Positions 10,874 to 20,233 of a stretch of 40,507 nucleotides of DNA are shown piece by piece; the first letter of the stretch is position 1; every line of letters starts with the position of its first letter. This DNA is from Desulfobacula sp. Lineage in GTDB: Bacteria; Desulfobacterota; Desulfobacteria; Desulfobacterales; Desulfobacteraceae. Where the stretch lies: positions 1 to 40,507 of the forward strand of contig NZ_JAUWQB010000028.1 in the NCBI RefSeq assembly GCF_030611305.1. The letters run 5' to 3'. The notes beneath the pieces were generated by a model that made no database searches, was not told where the DNA came from, and saw only the letters and a program-made list of their open reading frames with translations. A program made the position numbers and the translations under genes.

Positions 10874-12034
10874 TTAACTTGATTTTTGAGGCAGGTTTGC
10901 ATTGGCGATATGATAATAAAGCTCTTCATAATGCCGGGCTGTTTTATCCCATGTATGTTTCTGGGCTGTTTCTCCGGCCTGATTTCCTATCCGCTTTCTG
11001 ATATCCTTATCTTTCAGCGTATTTAAAATACCTGCCAGCTCTCTTTGATTTTGAAAAACAAAACCATTTTTACCTGTATCTATAAGAAAAGAGCACCCGG
11101 TTGAACTGCTGGTTACCACTGGAAGGCCGCATGCCATACCTTCAAGTATAGTCATCCCGAAAGCCTCTGAAATTGACGGCAAAACAACTATATCGGATAA
11201 TGCGTAATATTTTATAATATTGTCTGTTAATCCGGTAAAACAAATTCTGTCTGACAGGTTATACTGTTTTACAAGATGCCTGTAATGCCCCATATGCTCT
11301 TGCCGCCCGACCACAAAAAGCTTCATATTATCACCTATTGCAGGGATGAGACGATCCAGTCCTTTTCTTCTGAACTCAGAGCCCACAAATAACACAGCAA
11401 TGTCATCAGGTTTAAGATTTTCACTCTCCCTTGCATGAGAACGCTCAACTGCAATTCTTTGCGGGCTGAATTTTTCAATATCCACACCAGGTGTAATTAC
11501 AAACACATCATTTGTTCTTTTATAATACGTTTTGACATCATTTTTTATGATCTCGGATACAGCCGCCAGCATATGTAAGTTTGCCTGCTTTTTTTCCATG
11601 TGGATATACAGCCACGCTCTGGGGGAAAGTCCGAATTCATTTAATTTTTTAATAAGGGACATCTTTTCCATCCCTTTTTTATATGAAAACGTGTGCAATG
11701 TGGAAACATGTCCTTCACACCCTTTATCATGGGAATGGATCACGTCATATTTTTTGTCTGCCAAAAGTTTTGAAACATCTTTGGAAAATGAATATAAAGA
11801 CAGGGCGCTGGAGAATTTCAGCCTATCAGGAACTTTAAAAACATTCATTCCTTTTGTAAGGCTTTTGTCGATATTTTTGGCATAAAGGTCTATTCTGTGG
11901 CCTTTTTTCAGGATTCGCCGGGCTACCTCAACCGCATATCTCTCAGCTCCGCCTGTTGCCACAAAATTTTTTATTACAAGGGCAATATTGAGCTTATAAT
12001 TATTATGCTTTTCAAGAACTGTCTGCTTTTTCAT
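10874..12034 (-). CDS. Glycosyltransferase family 4 (LPS core/O-chain)
   Basis: A 386-residue GT-B fold retaining glycosyltransferase. The N-terminal acceptor-side motif is GGAERYAVEVARRIL. The C-terminal nucleotide-sugar site carries the GT4 EX7E signature (SEAFGMTILEGMACGLPVV), with VGSEFRRKGLDRL before it. It is the last gene of the minus-strand LPS operon, and its start overlaps the O-antigen ligase gene by 23 bases. It resembles WaaG-like core glucosyltransferases in layout, but the sugar and acceptor cannot be read from the sequence. The first good downstream start is near KLNIALVIK, so the N-terminus may be about 13 residues shorter. Confidence 0.85.
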   Translation of the reverse strand: MKKQTVLEKHNNYKLNIALVIKNFVATGGAERYAVEVARRILKKGHRIDLYAKNIDKSLTKGMNVFKVPDRLKFSSALSLYSFSKDVSKLLADKKYDVIHSHDKGCEGHVSTLHTFSYKKGMEKMSLIKKLNEFGLSPRAWLYIHMEKKQANLHMLAAVSEIIKNDVKTYYKRTNDVFVITPGVDIEKFSPQRIAVERSHARESENLKPDDIAVLFVGSEFRRKGLDRLIPAIGDNMKLFVVGRQEHMGHYRHLVKQYNLSDRICFTGLTDNIIKYYALSDIVVLPSISEAFGMTILEGMACGLPVVTSSSTGCSFLIDTGKNGFVFQNQRELAGILNTLKDKDIRKRIGNQAGETAQKHTWDKTARHYEELYYHIANANLPQKSS

Positions 12035-13289
12035 TAATCTTCCATATTATTGTGATCATGGCACATATGGTATAAAATATTGTATCAAGAGAGTGTATAA
12101 AAACAGGTTCAAAAAGACCACTTATTATAAACATTACCAAAGTTGCGACAAGACACCACCCCCAACCTTTCAGGAACTCATTTTTACCTGACTGGATTAT
12201 TTTAAAACACATTCTAAAAAGTGTAATGAAAATAAATGAAAATAATATCAGACCTATAATTCCTGTTCTAACAAGCAGACTTAAAGGCATACTGTGCGGT
12301 AAAATAAAATTTACGCTTCTATATTGTTCCGGAATATTTTCCCAATATTTTTCCTGATTCATAATTTTTTTATTTTTAAAAACGTCTATGGAAAAACCCG
12401 TTCCCATTACTGGATAATCTTTTACTATTTCTAATGAATAATATAAAATTCCAATCCTTGCGTTATCATCGAAGATTTTGTCTGGAGAAATTCTATTTTT
12501 CCCAGGCAATATGGATGTTAAGGCTACCAATATAACAATGAAAGATATCAAAAAAAATTTATTTCTGGCCAGAATAATCAATGTCGAAATAACCAAAGAA
12601 ATAAAAGCGCCTCGTGATTGAGTCAATAGTGTAGCCGCCACAAGTAAAATGATACCAGTTATTAAGATTGATTTCCGGAAGAAAAACTGTTCTGTGGATA
12701 ACAATTGAAAAGATAAGAGAATTGAAAATATCGTTCCAAAACTTATTATATTTATAGAGAAATATGAAAAGCCAAATCTTGAAGATAATGGATTTTGTAA
12801 GGTAATATAATAATAGATTAAAGCACCTGCAAAAAATATTATTGTAGATAATACTATAACCCAGGAAAGAGTAATTATTTTGGATTTAGTGTCTAAAAAA
12901 TTTATAAACAGACAATAAAAAATAATATATCTGACCAAATGAGAATAAAAGGAATGAAAGCTTTCAAAAACATTATGAGCAAAGATAGAAATTAAAAAGG
13001 CCCATACAGTAAACATGATTATAGGCAGCAACAATGGAGACTTTATTGAAAAATCTAATTTTTTCAAATAGATCAAAAACAAAGTTATGGCCAAGGGCAA
13101 ATAAAAAAATATGTCCTTTATAAAATTTACACGGGGGAAAATATTCAAAAAAAGGAATAGCATAAGACAGCAGCTGATTATTTTTTTTAAACGGGTTACA
13201 GTCTTGCTGTCTAATTCGATTGTTTTATTATTAAAAATATCTGAAACATTCCTTTTTCTAATTTCTTGTATTATATGCGGTTTATCCAA
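12012..13289 (-). CDS. O-antigen ligase family membrane protein (WaaL/Wzy_C type)
   Basis: A 425-residue polytopic membrane protein with about 10-12 hydrophobic segments. It has a large periplasmic loop between about residues 255 and 335, containing TGFSIDVF and ILPHSMPLSLLVRTGIIG. The loop histidine and following segment are typical of the Wzy_C/O-antigen ligase family. These enzymes transfer undecaprenyl-linked glycan to the lipid A core in the periplasm. The position inside a core glycosyltransferase operon favours ligase over polymerase. The start is a TTG at 13289, which overlaps the stop of a small epimerase remnant. Start choice is moderately certain. Confidence 0.8.
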   Translation of the reverse strand: MDKPHIIQEIRKRNVSDIFNNKTIELDSKTVTRLKKIISCCLMLFLFLNIFPRVNFIKDIFFYLPLAITLFLIYLKKLDFSIKSPLLLPIIMFTVWAFLISIFAHNVFESFHSFYSHLVRYIIFYCLFINFLDTKSKIITLSWVIVLSTIIFFAGALIYYYITLQNPLSSRFGFSYFSINIISFGTIFSILLSFQLLSTEQFFFRKSILITGIILLVAATLLTQSRGAFISLVISTLIILARNKFFLISFIVILVALTSILPGKNRISPDKIFDDNARIGILYYSLEIVKDYPVMGTGFSIDVFKNKKIMNQEKYWENIPEQYRSVNFILPHSMPLSLLVRTGIIGLILFSFIFITLFRMCFKIIQSGKNEFLKGWGWCLVATLVMFIISGLFEPVFIHSLDTIFYTICAMITIIWKINEKADSS

Positions 13290-13392
13290 TACTTAATATT
13301 TCCGAAAGCAGCTTTTCCACTTCATTAACGATGTTATCTGTATCTGTTCCAATCAATTTGCAAGTGCCTGTTGTATCCGGTTTAAAAATCTT
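13282..13392 (-). pseudogene. 3' remnant of a UDP-GlcNAc 2-epimerase (WecB-like) gene
   Basis: A 36-codon open stretch ends in TAA at 13282 and contains GTCKLIGTDTDNIVNEVEKL. This aligns with the C-terminal region of WecB-type epimerases (as I recall E. coli WecB, GTVRLVGTDKQRIVEEVTRL), with more than half the positions identical. A stop codon lies directly upstream, and the last codons of the DUF6492-like gene overlap it in another frame. It is thus a fragment and not a gene. It probably marks where a wecB homologue was replaced during remodelling of this operon. The match is short, so chance is possible. Confidence 0.45.
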
Positions 13393-14234
13393 TTAAACCT
13401 TGCAAAATCGTTTTTTTTCTTTTCTTTAATTTTTGTCCAGTTTGATTGCATTACTATTCCCATATAATCTTTTGCCAAAGAATATTCTGACTCTCCCATC
13501 ATTTGGGATTCAAAAAACTGTTCTTTATAGTGAAAAAATTTAAAAAACAATTTACTAGGCACAACAGGTATTTTTTTGCTGTACAAGACATATTCTCCGT
13601 AAAGCTGCATTTCGCACGGATAGTTGTATAATAGCTCATATATGGTTTTATTTTCAAGCAAAAGATGCTCTTTATAAAGACTTTTAAGTACTTTGCATGA
13701 CCAGATAAGTAATGGATATCCAAAATCATAGTTTGCACCTGAACGATTAAAAAGTTTTTTAAATTTTTCTGCCATATTTATAAAATTGTCTTTGACCTTT
13801 GTATTATATTTTTCTGCAAACTCAAACAATTCTTCAGGCTCGTTCATGACTGTATAAGGAGTGGTTGCATCATGAAAAAAATCTTTTATTCCAAAAGGTC
13901 TGATAAAATAAGAATCAGAATCAAGCCATGCATAATTATGGCAAAAATTCATTCTCCAGAATTCAAGTTTGATAAGCTGCTGTAATAGATAACCAGGATA
14001 AAATTTTGGTAAAGGGCCATAAATTTTTGCAGTTTTATTTAATATCTCCTGATCTGTTAAAAAATTGCAGGGGATATCTCCAAAAAATTCCTGAAACATT
14101 GACAAATCTTTTTCAGGAACAGATAAGTATAGCAAAATATTATCAGTATTAAACCTTTGAACGCTTTGAGCCATCCTTTTAGCACGGTGCATGTCTTTAT
14201 TATAAGATGCACAAAATAAGACAATTTCTTTCAT
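13353..14234 (-). CDS. DUF6492-like glycosyltransferase
   Basis: A 293-residue protein with a GT-A-like layout. It has an N-terminal strand EIVLFCASYNKD, a region that binds the sugar nucleotide, and a DxD-type motif in AWLDSDSYF near residue 105. A helix-rich half follows. No signal peptide or membrane segment is seen, so it acts in the cytoplasm. It resembles the DUF6492 proteins found in capsule and LPS loci, whose substrates are mostly unknown. It lies between a GT4 gene and the O-antigen ligase in one operon. Codon use is more AT-rich than in the lipid A genes upstream, as is common for variable glycan genes. Confidence 0.65.
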   Translation of the reverse strand: MKEIVLFCASYNKDMHRAKRMAQSVQRFNTDNILLYLSVPEKDLSMFQEFFGDIPCNFLTDQEILNKTAKIYGPLPKFYPGYLLQQLIKLEFWRMNFCHNYAWLDSDSYFIRPFGIKDFFHDATTPYTVMNEPEELFEFAEKYNTKVKDNFINMAEKFKKLFNRSGANYDFGYPLLIWSCKVLKSLYKEHLLLENKTIYELLYNYPCEMQLYGEYVLYSKKIPVVPSKLFFKFFHYKEQFFESQMMGESEYSLAKDYMGIVMQSNWTKIKEKKKNDFARFKRFLNRIQQALAN

Positions 14235-14266
14235 TTACTTTGTTCCTTTTTATTTTTACACAACTA

Positions 14267-15586
14267 TTATGACACTTGTTTTAAAAAACATGGTTTGGTT
14301 ATTTCCATTAGTTTGTCCACTGTGTTCTCCACAGTGAAAGGAGAATTAATCTTATTTTCAAATAATTGATCATTTTCCCATTGAAAAATAAATTTTTTAA
14401 GTGCTGCTTCAATTCCTTTTACATTATCAGAATCAACCACTGGATGTCCCACAGAATTAAGGATTGAGGCCAGTTCAGAATCTTTTGATGCAATCCCTGC
14501 AATGGGCCTTTTCGTAAGCAGATATTCATAAAGTTTTGAAGGGATATACTCATTGCATGTATCTGTCTGGCCATGAATTAAAATAAGCACATCGCATCCA
14601 TGCATTTTTTCAAAAACCTGCTGCCGTCCTGATTTGCCGGTTAAAGGATCAGATTCCAGACGGCCATGTTCACAAACCACATCCTCCAGTGAAAATTTTT
14701 TTACGGCGTTCTTTGATATAGAATCAAGCTTTGTACCATAAATATCAAGAACCACTTTTTTTTTCAAATGAGGTTTTTCCCTGAAAATACCTGAAAGCGC
14801 CTCCATGAAAACATAGAAATTTCTATCAGAAGCCAGGGAACCAAAATGGCCGAAATGGATTTTTCCTCTTTTTTTATACTTTACATTGGAGACATTGGGC
14901 GGATCGGCACCGGGCCTCAAAACATGGATATTGTTATCGGCTTTGGTACGTTTTTTAGCATTTTCACAAGCTTTTTCCGTGAAATATATCACAGCGCAGG
15001 CATTTTCTAAAATTACTTTTTCCAGCCATCTGTGAAAAGCATGTCTCTGATATACTTTTTTTGCACTTCCAGATTCAGAAATCAGGGGGTCATGTATCTC
15101 TGCAACCCATGGAATATTAAAAAGTTTTTTTAAAATAAAACCTGCCAGATGAGTGCTGCTTGGGCCTGCTGTGGAATAAATCAATTGCGGCTTATATTTT
15201 TTTATTACAAAAATGCCTTTTGCACTGGCGGTTATAAACCAGGACCAGTGACTGTCCAGGTTTATAAATATCTTTTCGATAATATAAAAAGGGAAACATA
15301 AAACGGTTACCGCAGCTTTTAAAACTTGAGAGAGCACTCCTTTTTGAAATTTTTTTTCTATTATTTTTCTCATTTCAAATATAATTCCTGAAGGTGCGGG
15401 GGAAATTACCTGGTAGTGAACAAATTTTTTGTCCTTCGTGCCTGTTGGCGCACTGATCACAACAGGTGCTATTCCATTTTTTATCAGAAATGGTATTTTA
15501 TCTGTTATGGTATGGCTCGCCGCTCTTCCATCCATATTGAAACAATGGGCAAGGATAAGCCATTTTTTTTCATTGGAATTTTTCAT
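14267..15586 (-). CDS. Glycosyltransferase family 4 with a GT4-type N-terminal domain
   Basis: A 439-residue GT-B glycosyltransferase. The N-terminal domain starts KKWLILAHCFNMDGRAASH and includes AEIHDPLISESG, the acceptor-side segment seen in many capsule/LPS GT4 proteins. The C-terminal domain has FGHFGSLASDRNF and then PSKLYEYLLTKRPIAGIA, the donor-binding helix region. A strongly basic, hydrophobic stretch near residues 90-115 suggests contact with the inner membrane. It is the fourth gene from the end of the LPS operon. The sugar is not predictable. Confidence 0.8.
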   Translation of the reverse strand: MKNSNEKKWLILAHCFNMDGRAASHTITDKIPFLIKNGIAPVVISAPTGTKDKKFVHYQVISPAPSGIIFEMRKIIEKKFQKGVLSQVLKAAVTVLCFPFYIIEKIFINLDSHWSWFITASAKGIFVIKKYKPQLIYSTAGPSSTHLAGFILKKLFNIPWVAEIHDPLISESGSAKKVYQRHAFHRWLEKVILENACAVIYFTEKACENAKKRTKADNNIHVLRPGADPPNVSNVKYKKRGKIHFGHFGSLASDRNFYVFMEALSGIFREKPHLKKKVVLDIYGTKLDSISKNAVKKFSLEDVVCEHGRLESDPLTGKSGRQQVFEKMHGCDVLILIHGQTDTCNEYIPSKLYEYLLTKRPIAGIASKDSELASILNSVGHPVVDSDNVKGIEAALKKFIFQWENDQLFENKINSPFTVENTVDKLMEITKPCFLKQVS

Positions 15587-15607
15587 TTATATCGTATAAA
15601 ACCCTTA

Positions 15608-16384
15608 TCACAAATTTATTTTTTTAATTCCATTGCCTTTTTTAAAATAAAACTTTGCATACTTATAAAAGGTTCCCTCAAAATTACCAAACGCAAGGAT
15701 AAAGCCCGGCCATCCATCCAAAAATCCAAGTTTTAAAATATACATGGAGAATGCCGCCCAAAATCCGTGCAAAACAGCTTTTGGCATGCTGGATTTCTTG
15801 TTTGTCTCCATCAATTTTTCAGCTCCTAAGGTGGAATACCTGTTAGCCTTGTGAATGATCTCTTCAAGATTTTTAAATGGAATTTGATTAATAAAAGATT
15901 TCAAATATCCGCATTCTTTGTTACTTATGACTTCATATCGCTCATGAACAGCATCATTTTTAAACTTCAATGCCCCTTTCCTGAATAGCTGGGGCTGCCT
16001 GTAATCAGGATAAAACCCTGCATGCCGTATCCATTTCCCCATAAAATAATTTCTTCTCGGGACATAATAGGCATCAAGGCTGTCTTTAGAATTAATAATT
16101 TTTTGTATCTCTTCTTTGGCAAGCTGAGTACATCGCTCATCCGAATCCAGGCTGAATATCCAGTCATGACTGCATGCTTCAATGGCTTTATTTCTCAACT
16201 CTCCAAACCCGTTGAACGGTATCTGGATTACCTTTGCACCGGATTCCTCTGCAATAGTTGCTGTCTCATCCGTGCTGAATGAGTCGGCGACAATGATTTC
16301 ATCTGCCCAGTCAACACTTTGAAGTGCATGTTTAATTTTCTCTTCTTCGTTATATGCAATAATATAAACAGATAGTTTACTCAT
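15608..16384 (-). CDS. Glycosyltransferase family 2, WaaE/KdtX-like
   Basis: A 258-residue inverting GT-A enzyme. The motifs are VYIIAYNEEEKI at the N-terminus, ADSFSTDETATIAEESGA, and the metal-binding DxD in FSLDSDERCT. The middle part (GFGELRNKAIEACSHDW and YPDYRQPQLFRKG) resembles WaaE, which adds glucose to the first heptose of the LPS core. It lies just downstream of the heptosyltransferase genes, which fits that role. The symbol is withheld because the sugar cannot be confirmed. The C-terminus has a hydrophobic amphipathic helix that probably sits on the membrane. Confidence 0.82.
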   Translation of the reverse strand: MSKLSVYIIAYNEEEKIKHALQSVDWADEIIVADSFSTDETATIAEESGAKVIQIPFNGFGELRNKAIEACSHDWIFSLDSDERCTQLAKEEIQKIINSKDSLDAYYVPRRNYFMGKWIRHAGFYPDYRQPQLFRKGALKFKNDAVHERYEVISNKECGYLKSFINQIPFKNLEEIIHKANRYSTLGAEKLMETNKKSSMPKAVLHGFWAAFSMYILKLGFLDGWPGFILAFGNFEGTFYKYAKFYFKKGNGIKKINL

Positions 16385-16391
16385 TTATAGG

Positions 16392-17219
16392 CTATCCATC
16401 CCCTGATTCTGTAAAATTAAATGGTTGTTCAATAATATCATTCAATCCTGATTTACAGGAAAATGATTCGGATCTGAGTGTTTCTTTAAGAATTTCATCA
16501 TTCCTTTCAAGAGAATCCCTCGTGCTTTCATCATGCCATAAATGGAAACAAATAGCCCTAAATGGATTTTCGTTTCTTTTTAAACCATATTTGAATAAAC
16601 GTACAACTAATTCCGAGTCTTCCCTGCCCCACCCCTTAAATGCATGATTAAACCCGTTTACGGCAAAAATATCATCCCTGAAAACCCCCATATTGCAACT
16701 TCTTATTCCTGAAAGTTTCTTTACTTTATATGAAGGGAAAAAAGGAATTCTGATGATATGATGGCTGTTTGATATTTCATTTTTCAGTGTATGAATGATA
16801 AGTCTTGCTGTTGAGTTACAGTTTGTCCGGTTAAATATCTGTTCAACAGATTTTTTGACAACTACTCTTTTCCCCTGGAAAAAACACCCTTTCTGTGCCA
16901 GATCCATATGATCCCGGACAAAATATTTTCCAGGAACACAATCTCCGTCGAGAAGCAGTAAATATTCCCCGGTAGAGGCAAAAATCGCTTTATTTCTGAT
17001 CCATGCCGCTCTAAAACCAATATCCTCCTGCCACACATGTTTGATACAAACCTGCTGATTTTGAAAATAAGGACGGATGATACTTTTTGTATCGTTATCA
17101 GATCCATCATCCGCTATAATAATTTCATCCGGAAGACGGGTTTGATACAAAAGACCATCCAACACTTTTTTGAGTGCATCAGGACGGTTATATGTTGTGA
17201 CGATTACAGATATTTTCAT
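16392..17219 (-). CDS. Glycosyltransferase family 2 with galactosyltransferase-like C-terminal domain
   Basis: A 275-residue GT-A enzyme. It begins ISVIVTTYNRPDAL, has the donor motif IIADDGSDNDT and the metal-binding LLLDGDCVPG. The later motif FKGWGREDSELVVRLFKYG belongs to the GT7-like C-terminal domain seen in chondroitin-polymerase-like and LPS glycosyltransferases. It is soluble or peripheral on the cytoplasmic side. The start overlaps the end of the heptosyltransferase gene by 4 bases, so the two are translationally coupled. The donor sugar is not known. Confidence 0.83.
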   Translation of the reverse strand: MKISVIVTTYNRPDALKKVLDGLLYQTRLPDEIIIADDGSDNDTKSIIRPYFQNQQVCIKHVWQEDIGFRAAWIRNKAIFASTGEYLLLLDGDCVPGKYFVRDHMDLAQKGCFFQGKRVVVKKSVEQIFNRTNCNSTARLIIHTLKNEISNSHHIIRIPFFPSYKVKKLSGIRSCNMGVFRDDIFAVNGFNHAFKGWGREDSELVVRLFKYGLKRNENPFRAICFHLWHDESTRDSLERNDEILKETLRSESFSCKSGLNDIIEQPFNFTESGDG

Positions 17220-18241
17220 GTTTGACTGACCTTTTGGTCTATTATTCTAAAAACATCCTCAGCACTTAAATCGTTCATACACCTGAAATGGGAACAGGGC
17301 TGTTTTGCATAGCATGGTGCGCAATCAAGGTCTTTTTGAATAATAGTATGAATAGTTCCGTAAGGTCCTGTCCGCACAGGATTTGCAGGTCCAAAAATGG
17401 CAAATACCGGGACATTTAATGCAGCTGCTATATGCATAGGTCCTGTATCATTGCAGACAAAAAAAGAGGCGTTACCAATTACAGGGATAAGATCTTTTAG
17501 ACCTGTTCTGCCTGCAATTGAAACGGCCTTTCCATTTGAATTTTCAACAACTTCTTTTGCAATATCTGCTTCTGATTTACTTGCAATCACAACACTTGGC
17601 AGCTTAAGTTTTGAAGCAAGCCTGCCAAATTTTTCCGAAGGCCAGCGATTGGCAGGTTTCCCTGCCGAAGGAGTCATTACCACATAGTTTTGCGGCAGTT
17701 CCTTTAAAATTGAAGGATTGGAATCATAGGGAGCCAATGGATACTGAATTTTATCGTTTTGGTTTTTTTCAATTTCGCACCCCATAAATTTTGCAATTTC
17801 AAGATATCTGTCTATGGCATGGATATTCATGGATCCATGAATTTTATGGGTATAAAAAAAGGGACTTCCTTCATCAGACTCTCTAAACCCGAGTTTTATT
17901 TTTGCTCCTGAAAAATAAGTAATCATTCCAGACCTTAACAGTCCTGAAAGATCAATTGAAACATCATATTTAGAAGCTTTCAGACCCTTTCTGAGCGCAT
18001 TGATATCTTTGATCGTATGATTTATATTGCCGAATTTTTTCCACTGATCCTTTTTGATCACCCATAACTTGTTAATCATGGGATGGCCTTCAAGGAATTG
18101 ATGCAGGCCATGGGCCACAACCCAGTCTATTCTGGCATTGGGAAACTTTTTTTTTACAACAGCCAGAAAAGGAAGTGAATGGACAATATCACCAAGGGCA
18201 CTGGGTTTGATGATCAATATATTTTTTATATCGTCAAACAA
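17216..18241 (-). CDS. ADP-heptose--LPS heptosyltransferase I-like (GT9)
   Basis: A 341-residue GT9 enzyme. The N-terminal glycine-containing motif is IIKPSALGDIVHSLPFL; the acidic residue in GD is catalytic in WaaC. The C-terminal nucleotide-binding motifs are TPSAGKPANRWP and FVCNDTGPMHIAAALNVPVFAIFGP. A Cys-rich end (DCAPCYAKQPCSHFRCM) is typical of the family. The SALGD start resembles WaaC, which adds the first L,D-heptose to Kdo. WaaC versus another GT9 heptosyltransferase is inferred from this motif and from the neighbouring waaF. Confidence 0.85.
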   Translation of the reverse strand: MFDDIKNILIIKPSALGDIVHSLPFLAVVKKKFPNARIDWVVAHGLHQFLEGHPMINKLWVIKKDQWKKFGNINHTIKDINALRKGLKASKYDVSIDLSGLLRSGMITYFSGAKIKLGFRESDEGSPFFYTHKIHGSMNIHAIDRYLEIAKFMGCEIEKNQNDKIQYPLAPYDSNPSILKELPQNYVVMTPSAGKPANRWPSEKFGRLASKLKLPSVVIASKSEADIAKEVVENSNGKAVSIAGRTGLKDLIPVIGNASFFVCNDTGPMHIAAALNVPVFAIFGPANPVRTGPYGTIHTIIQKDLDCAPCYAKQPCSHFRCMNDLSAEDVFRIIDQKVSQT

Positions 18242-18251
18242 AAAATCTTCC

Positions 18252-19316
18252 TTAAATTCGTTGCCAGTCGTTTTTCAAAAGAGACTTACAGGTTTCCATA
18301 ACCATGTCAACACTGATTTTATCCATGCATTCATGGTCTGTCGGGCAGACATCCTTCTTGCAGGGGCTACAGGGGACAGGAACCCTCACCATGATACTGT
18401 TTTCATTTGACGGAGCTGTGGCAACATAATCCGTAGAGCCGATCACGGCTGCCTGGTTGATGTTTAAAGCTGCTGCGGCATGCATCAGCCCGGAATCATT
18501 GGTGACAAATAAAGAACATTTCTCTATGAGCGCAAAGGCCTGGCCAAGACTCGTTGTACCGGCAATATTGATACAACTGTCTTTGGAGAGCCCGGCAATA
18601 TATTCCCCAAGCTCATTATCCTGCGGACCGCCGAAAATCAGTATTTTAACTTTGAATTTTCGAGCCAGTTTTTTGCAAAGTTCTGCATATCTTTCCGGAA
18701 ACCAACGTTTTGCTGTTCCCCCTGTTGCCCCCGGATTTATACCGATAACAGGTTTGGACGAATCAAATTCTTCTTGCTCCAGAAAATGGTTTGCAAATTC
18801 CCGGTCAGATTCACAAAGAAACAAATCCAGCTTTCTACCGTCATCTACCAGGGAAGCACCCTTTAGAATACCAATATAGTAATCAATTAAATGTCCTTTT
18901 TTTAGAGCCGGGTCCAGCTTTATACTTCTGTTTAAAAGAAGCCCTCTTGCATCAGTATTGTAACCCACCCGTTCTTTTATACCGGCCAGAAAGGAAAGCA
19001 GTCCGGCCTCAAACGCATTTTGCATGAGCACGGCCAGATCAAATTGATATTCTCTTAAATCCTTTGCAAGTTTTATCGTTCCAAATCCTTTTTTATGGCG
19101 ATTATTGCTGTCATAAACCATTATCTTGTCAACATACGGGTTATTCTTATACACGGGAATCACCCATGGTTTTGCCAGAACCGTGATGGTTGCCTTAGGA
19201 AAGTTTTTTCTGACAGCCCGGATAACAGGGGTGGTCATGATGGCGTCACCAACCCAGTTGGCAGCCCGTATCATGATTTTAGCCTGGGCAGTGTGTTTGA
19301 GGTTGATAAATCCCAT
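18252..19316 (-). CDS. waaF: ADP-heptose--LPS heptosyltransferase II WaaF
   Basis: A 354-residue GT9 enzyme. The signature RAANWVGDAIMTTPVIRA is diagnostic of WaaF, where WaaC has S-x-L-GD. The donor site has INPGATGGTAKRWFPERYAEL and FVTNDSGLMHAAAALN, and the C-terminal Cys cluster (CSPCKKDVCPTDHECM) is present. It adds the second heptose of the inner core at the cytoplasmic face. The ATG at 19316 gives a 14-residue leader before the first motif; a shorter start at the MIRAANW Met is possible. It is 20 bases downstream of the acyltransferase gene in the same operon. Confidence 0.92.
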   Translation of the reverse strand: MGFINLKHTAQAKIMIRAANWVGDAIMTTPVIRAVRKNFPKATITVLAKPWVIPVYKNNPYVDKIMVYDSNNRHKKGFGTIKLAKDLREYQFDLAVLMQNAFEAGLLSFLAGIKERVGYNTDARGLLLNRSIKLDPALKKGHLIDYYIGILKGASLVDDGRKLDLFLCESDREFANHFLEQEEFDSSKPVIGINPGATGGTAKRWFPERYAELCKKLARKFKVKILIFGGPQDNELGEYIAGLSKDSCINIAGTTSLGQAFALIEKCSLFVTNDSGLMHAAAALNINQAAVIGSTDYVATAPSNENSIMVRVPVPCSPCKKDVCPTDHECMDKISVDMVMETCKSLLKNDWQRI

Positions 19317-19336
19317 AGAAAATTAATTTGCCTTGA

Positions 19337-20233
19337 TTAATTGCTGTTAATGATAGAATAAGGTTTAGTTTTCCATCGGTTATGAACCCAGAAATATTGT
19401 TCTGGATATTGCCTTACCGTTGACTCTATGGAAGATACATAGTTCTGGGTATTGTTTTCAATATCTTTGATGGGATCTCCTGTGATCTCCAAGGGAATTT
19501 CCGGTAAAAATTCCACAATATAATTCTCGTTTTTCCTTACAATGAACAATGGAACCACGGCAGCTTTAGATCGTAAAACAAGTTTCGCAAGGCCATTATT
19601 TGTACATGCAGGTCTTCCAAAATAATCAACAAACACGCCCTGGTACCAGTCAACACTCTGATCCAGCAGGGTACCGACAACACCATTATTTTTTAAAATT
19701 GTATCAATTTTTTTAGAAGCCCCTCTTAAAGGAATCATTTTTGTTCCAAATCGTTGTCTGACTTCAAGTAAAAAGCGCTCAATGGGTTGAAAATCAAATT
19801 TCCGATAAATTCCATAGGGAGCGATACCCGCTTTTGCAATGACGGCACCACCCAGCTCAAAATTCCCTAAATGACTGCATAAAAGGATAACTCCCCTGCC
19901 TTTTTTTTTAGCATTTTCAACGTGTCTTACACCTTTAAACAAAACACATTGAGACAATTCATCCCAGGTCTTACGATAGGACCAGATGACCTCAAAAAGA
20001 ATGCTCACAACATTCTTAAAAACAATTTTTGTAAATCTTTGGGCTTGAGTATTTGAAAACCTTTCTGGATAGGCAAAATTTATATTTTCCAGAACAACAT
20101 TTCTGTGCCGTTTATCGACCATATACCAGATAAGTCCCAACAGGTCTGAAAAAAATCTTAAAACTCTCCGGGGAAGCATTGCCAATAAATTCACCATCAG
20201 TTTTAATAACTTGTAAATTATGTCATCATTCAT
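19337..20233 (-). CDS. Lipid A late acyltransferase (LpxL/HtrB-type)
   Basis: A 298-residue membrane-bound lysophospholipid acyltransferase family protein. It has an N-terminal hydrophobic anchor (about residues 8-36) and the catalytic HX4E motif in LCSHLGNFE. GIYRKFDFQPIERF and GTLLDQSVDWYQGVFVDYFG follow, and YFWVHNRWK lies at the C-terminus. These are the standard LpxL/LpxM motifs. It transfers a secondary acyl chain to Kdo-lipid A. LpxL versus LpxM cannot be decided by eye. The start overlaps the end of lpxK by 8 bases, which suggests coupled translation of consecutive lipid A steps. Confidence 0.9.
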   Translation of the reverse strand: MNDDIIYKLLKLMVNLLAMLPRRVLRFFSDLLGLIWYMVDKRHRNVVLENINFAYPERFSNTQAQRFTKIVFKNVVSILFEVIWSYRKTWDELSQCVLFKGVRHVENAKKKGRGVILLCSHLGNFELGGAVIAKAGIAPYGIYRKFDFQPIERFLLEVRQRFGTKMIPLRGASKKIDTILKNNGVVGTLLDQSVDWYQGVFVDYFGRPACTNNGLAKLVLRSKAAVVPLFIVRKNENYIVEFLPEIPLEITGDPIKDIENNTQNYVSSIESTVRQYPEQYFWVHNRWKTKPYSIINSN

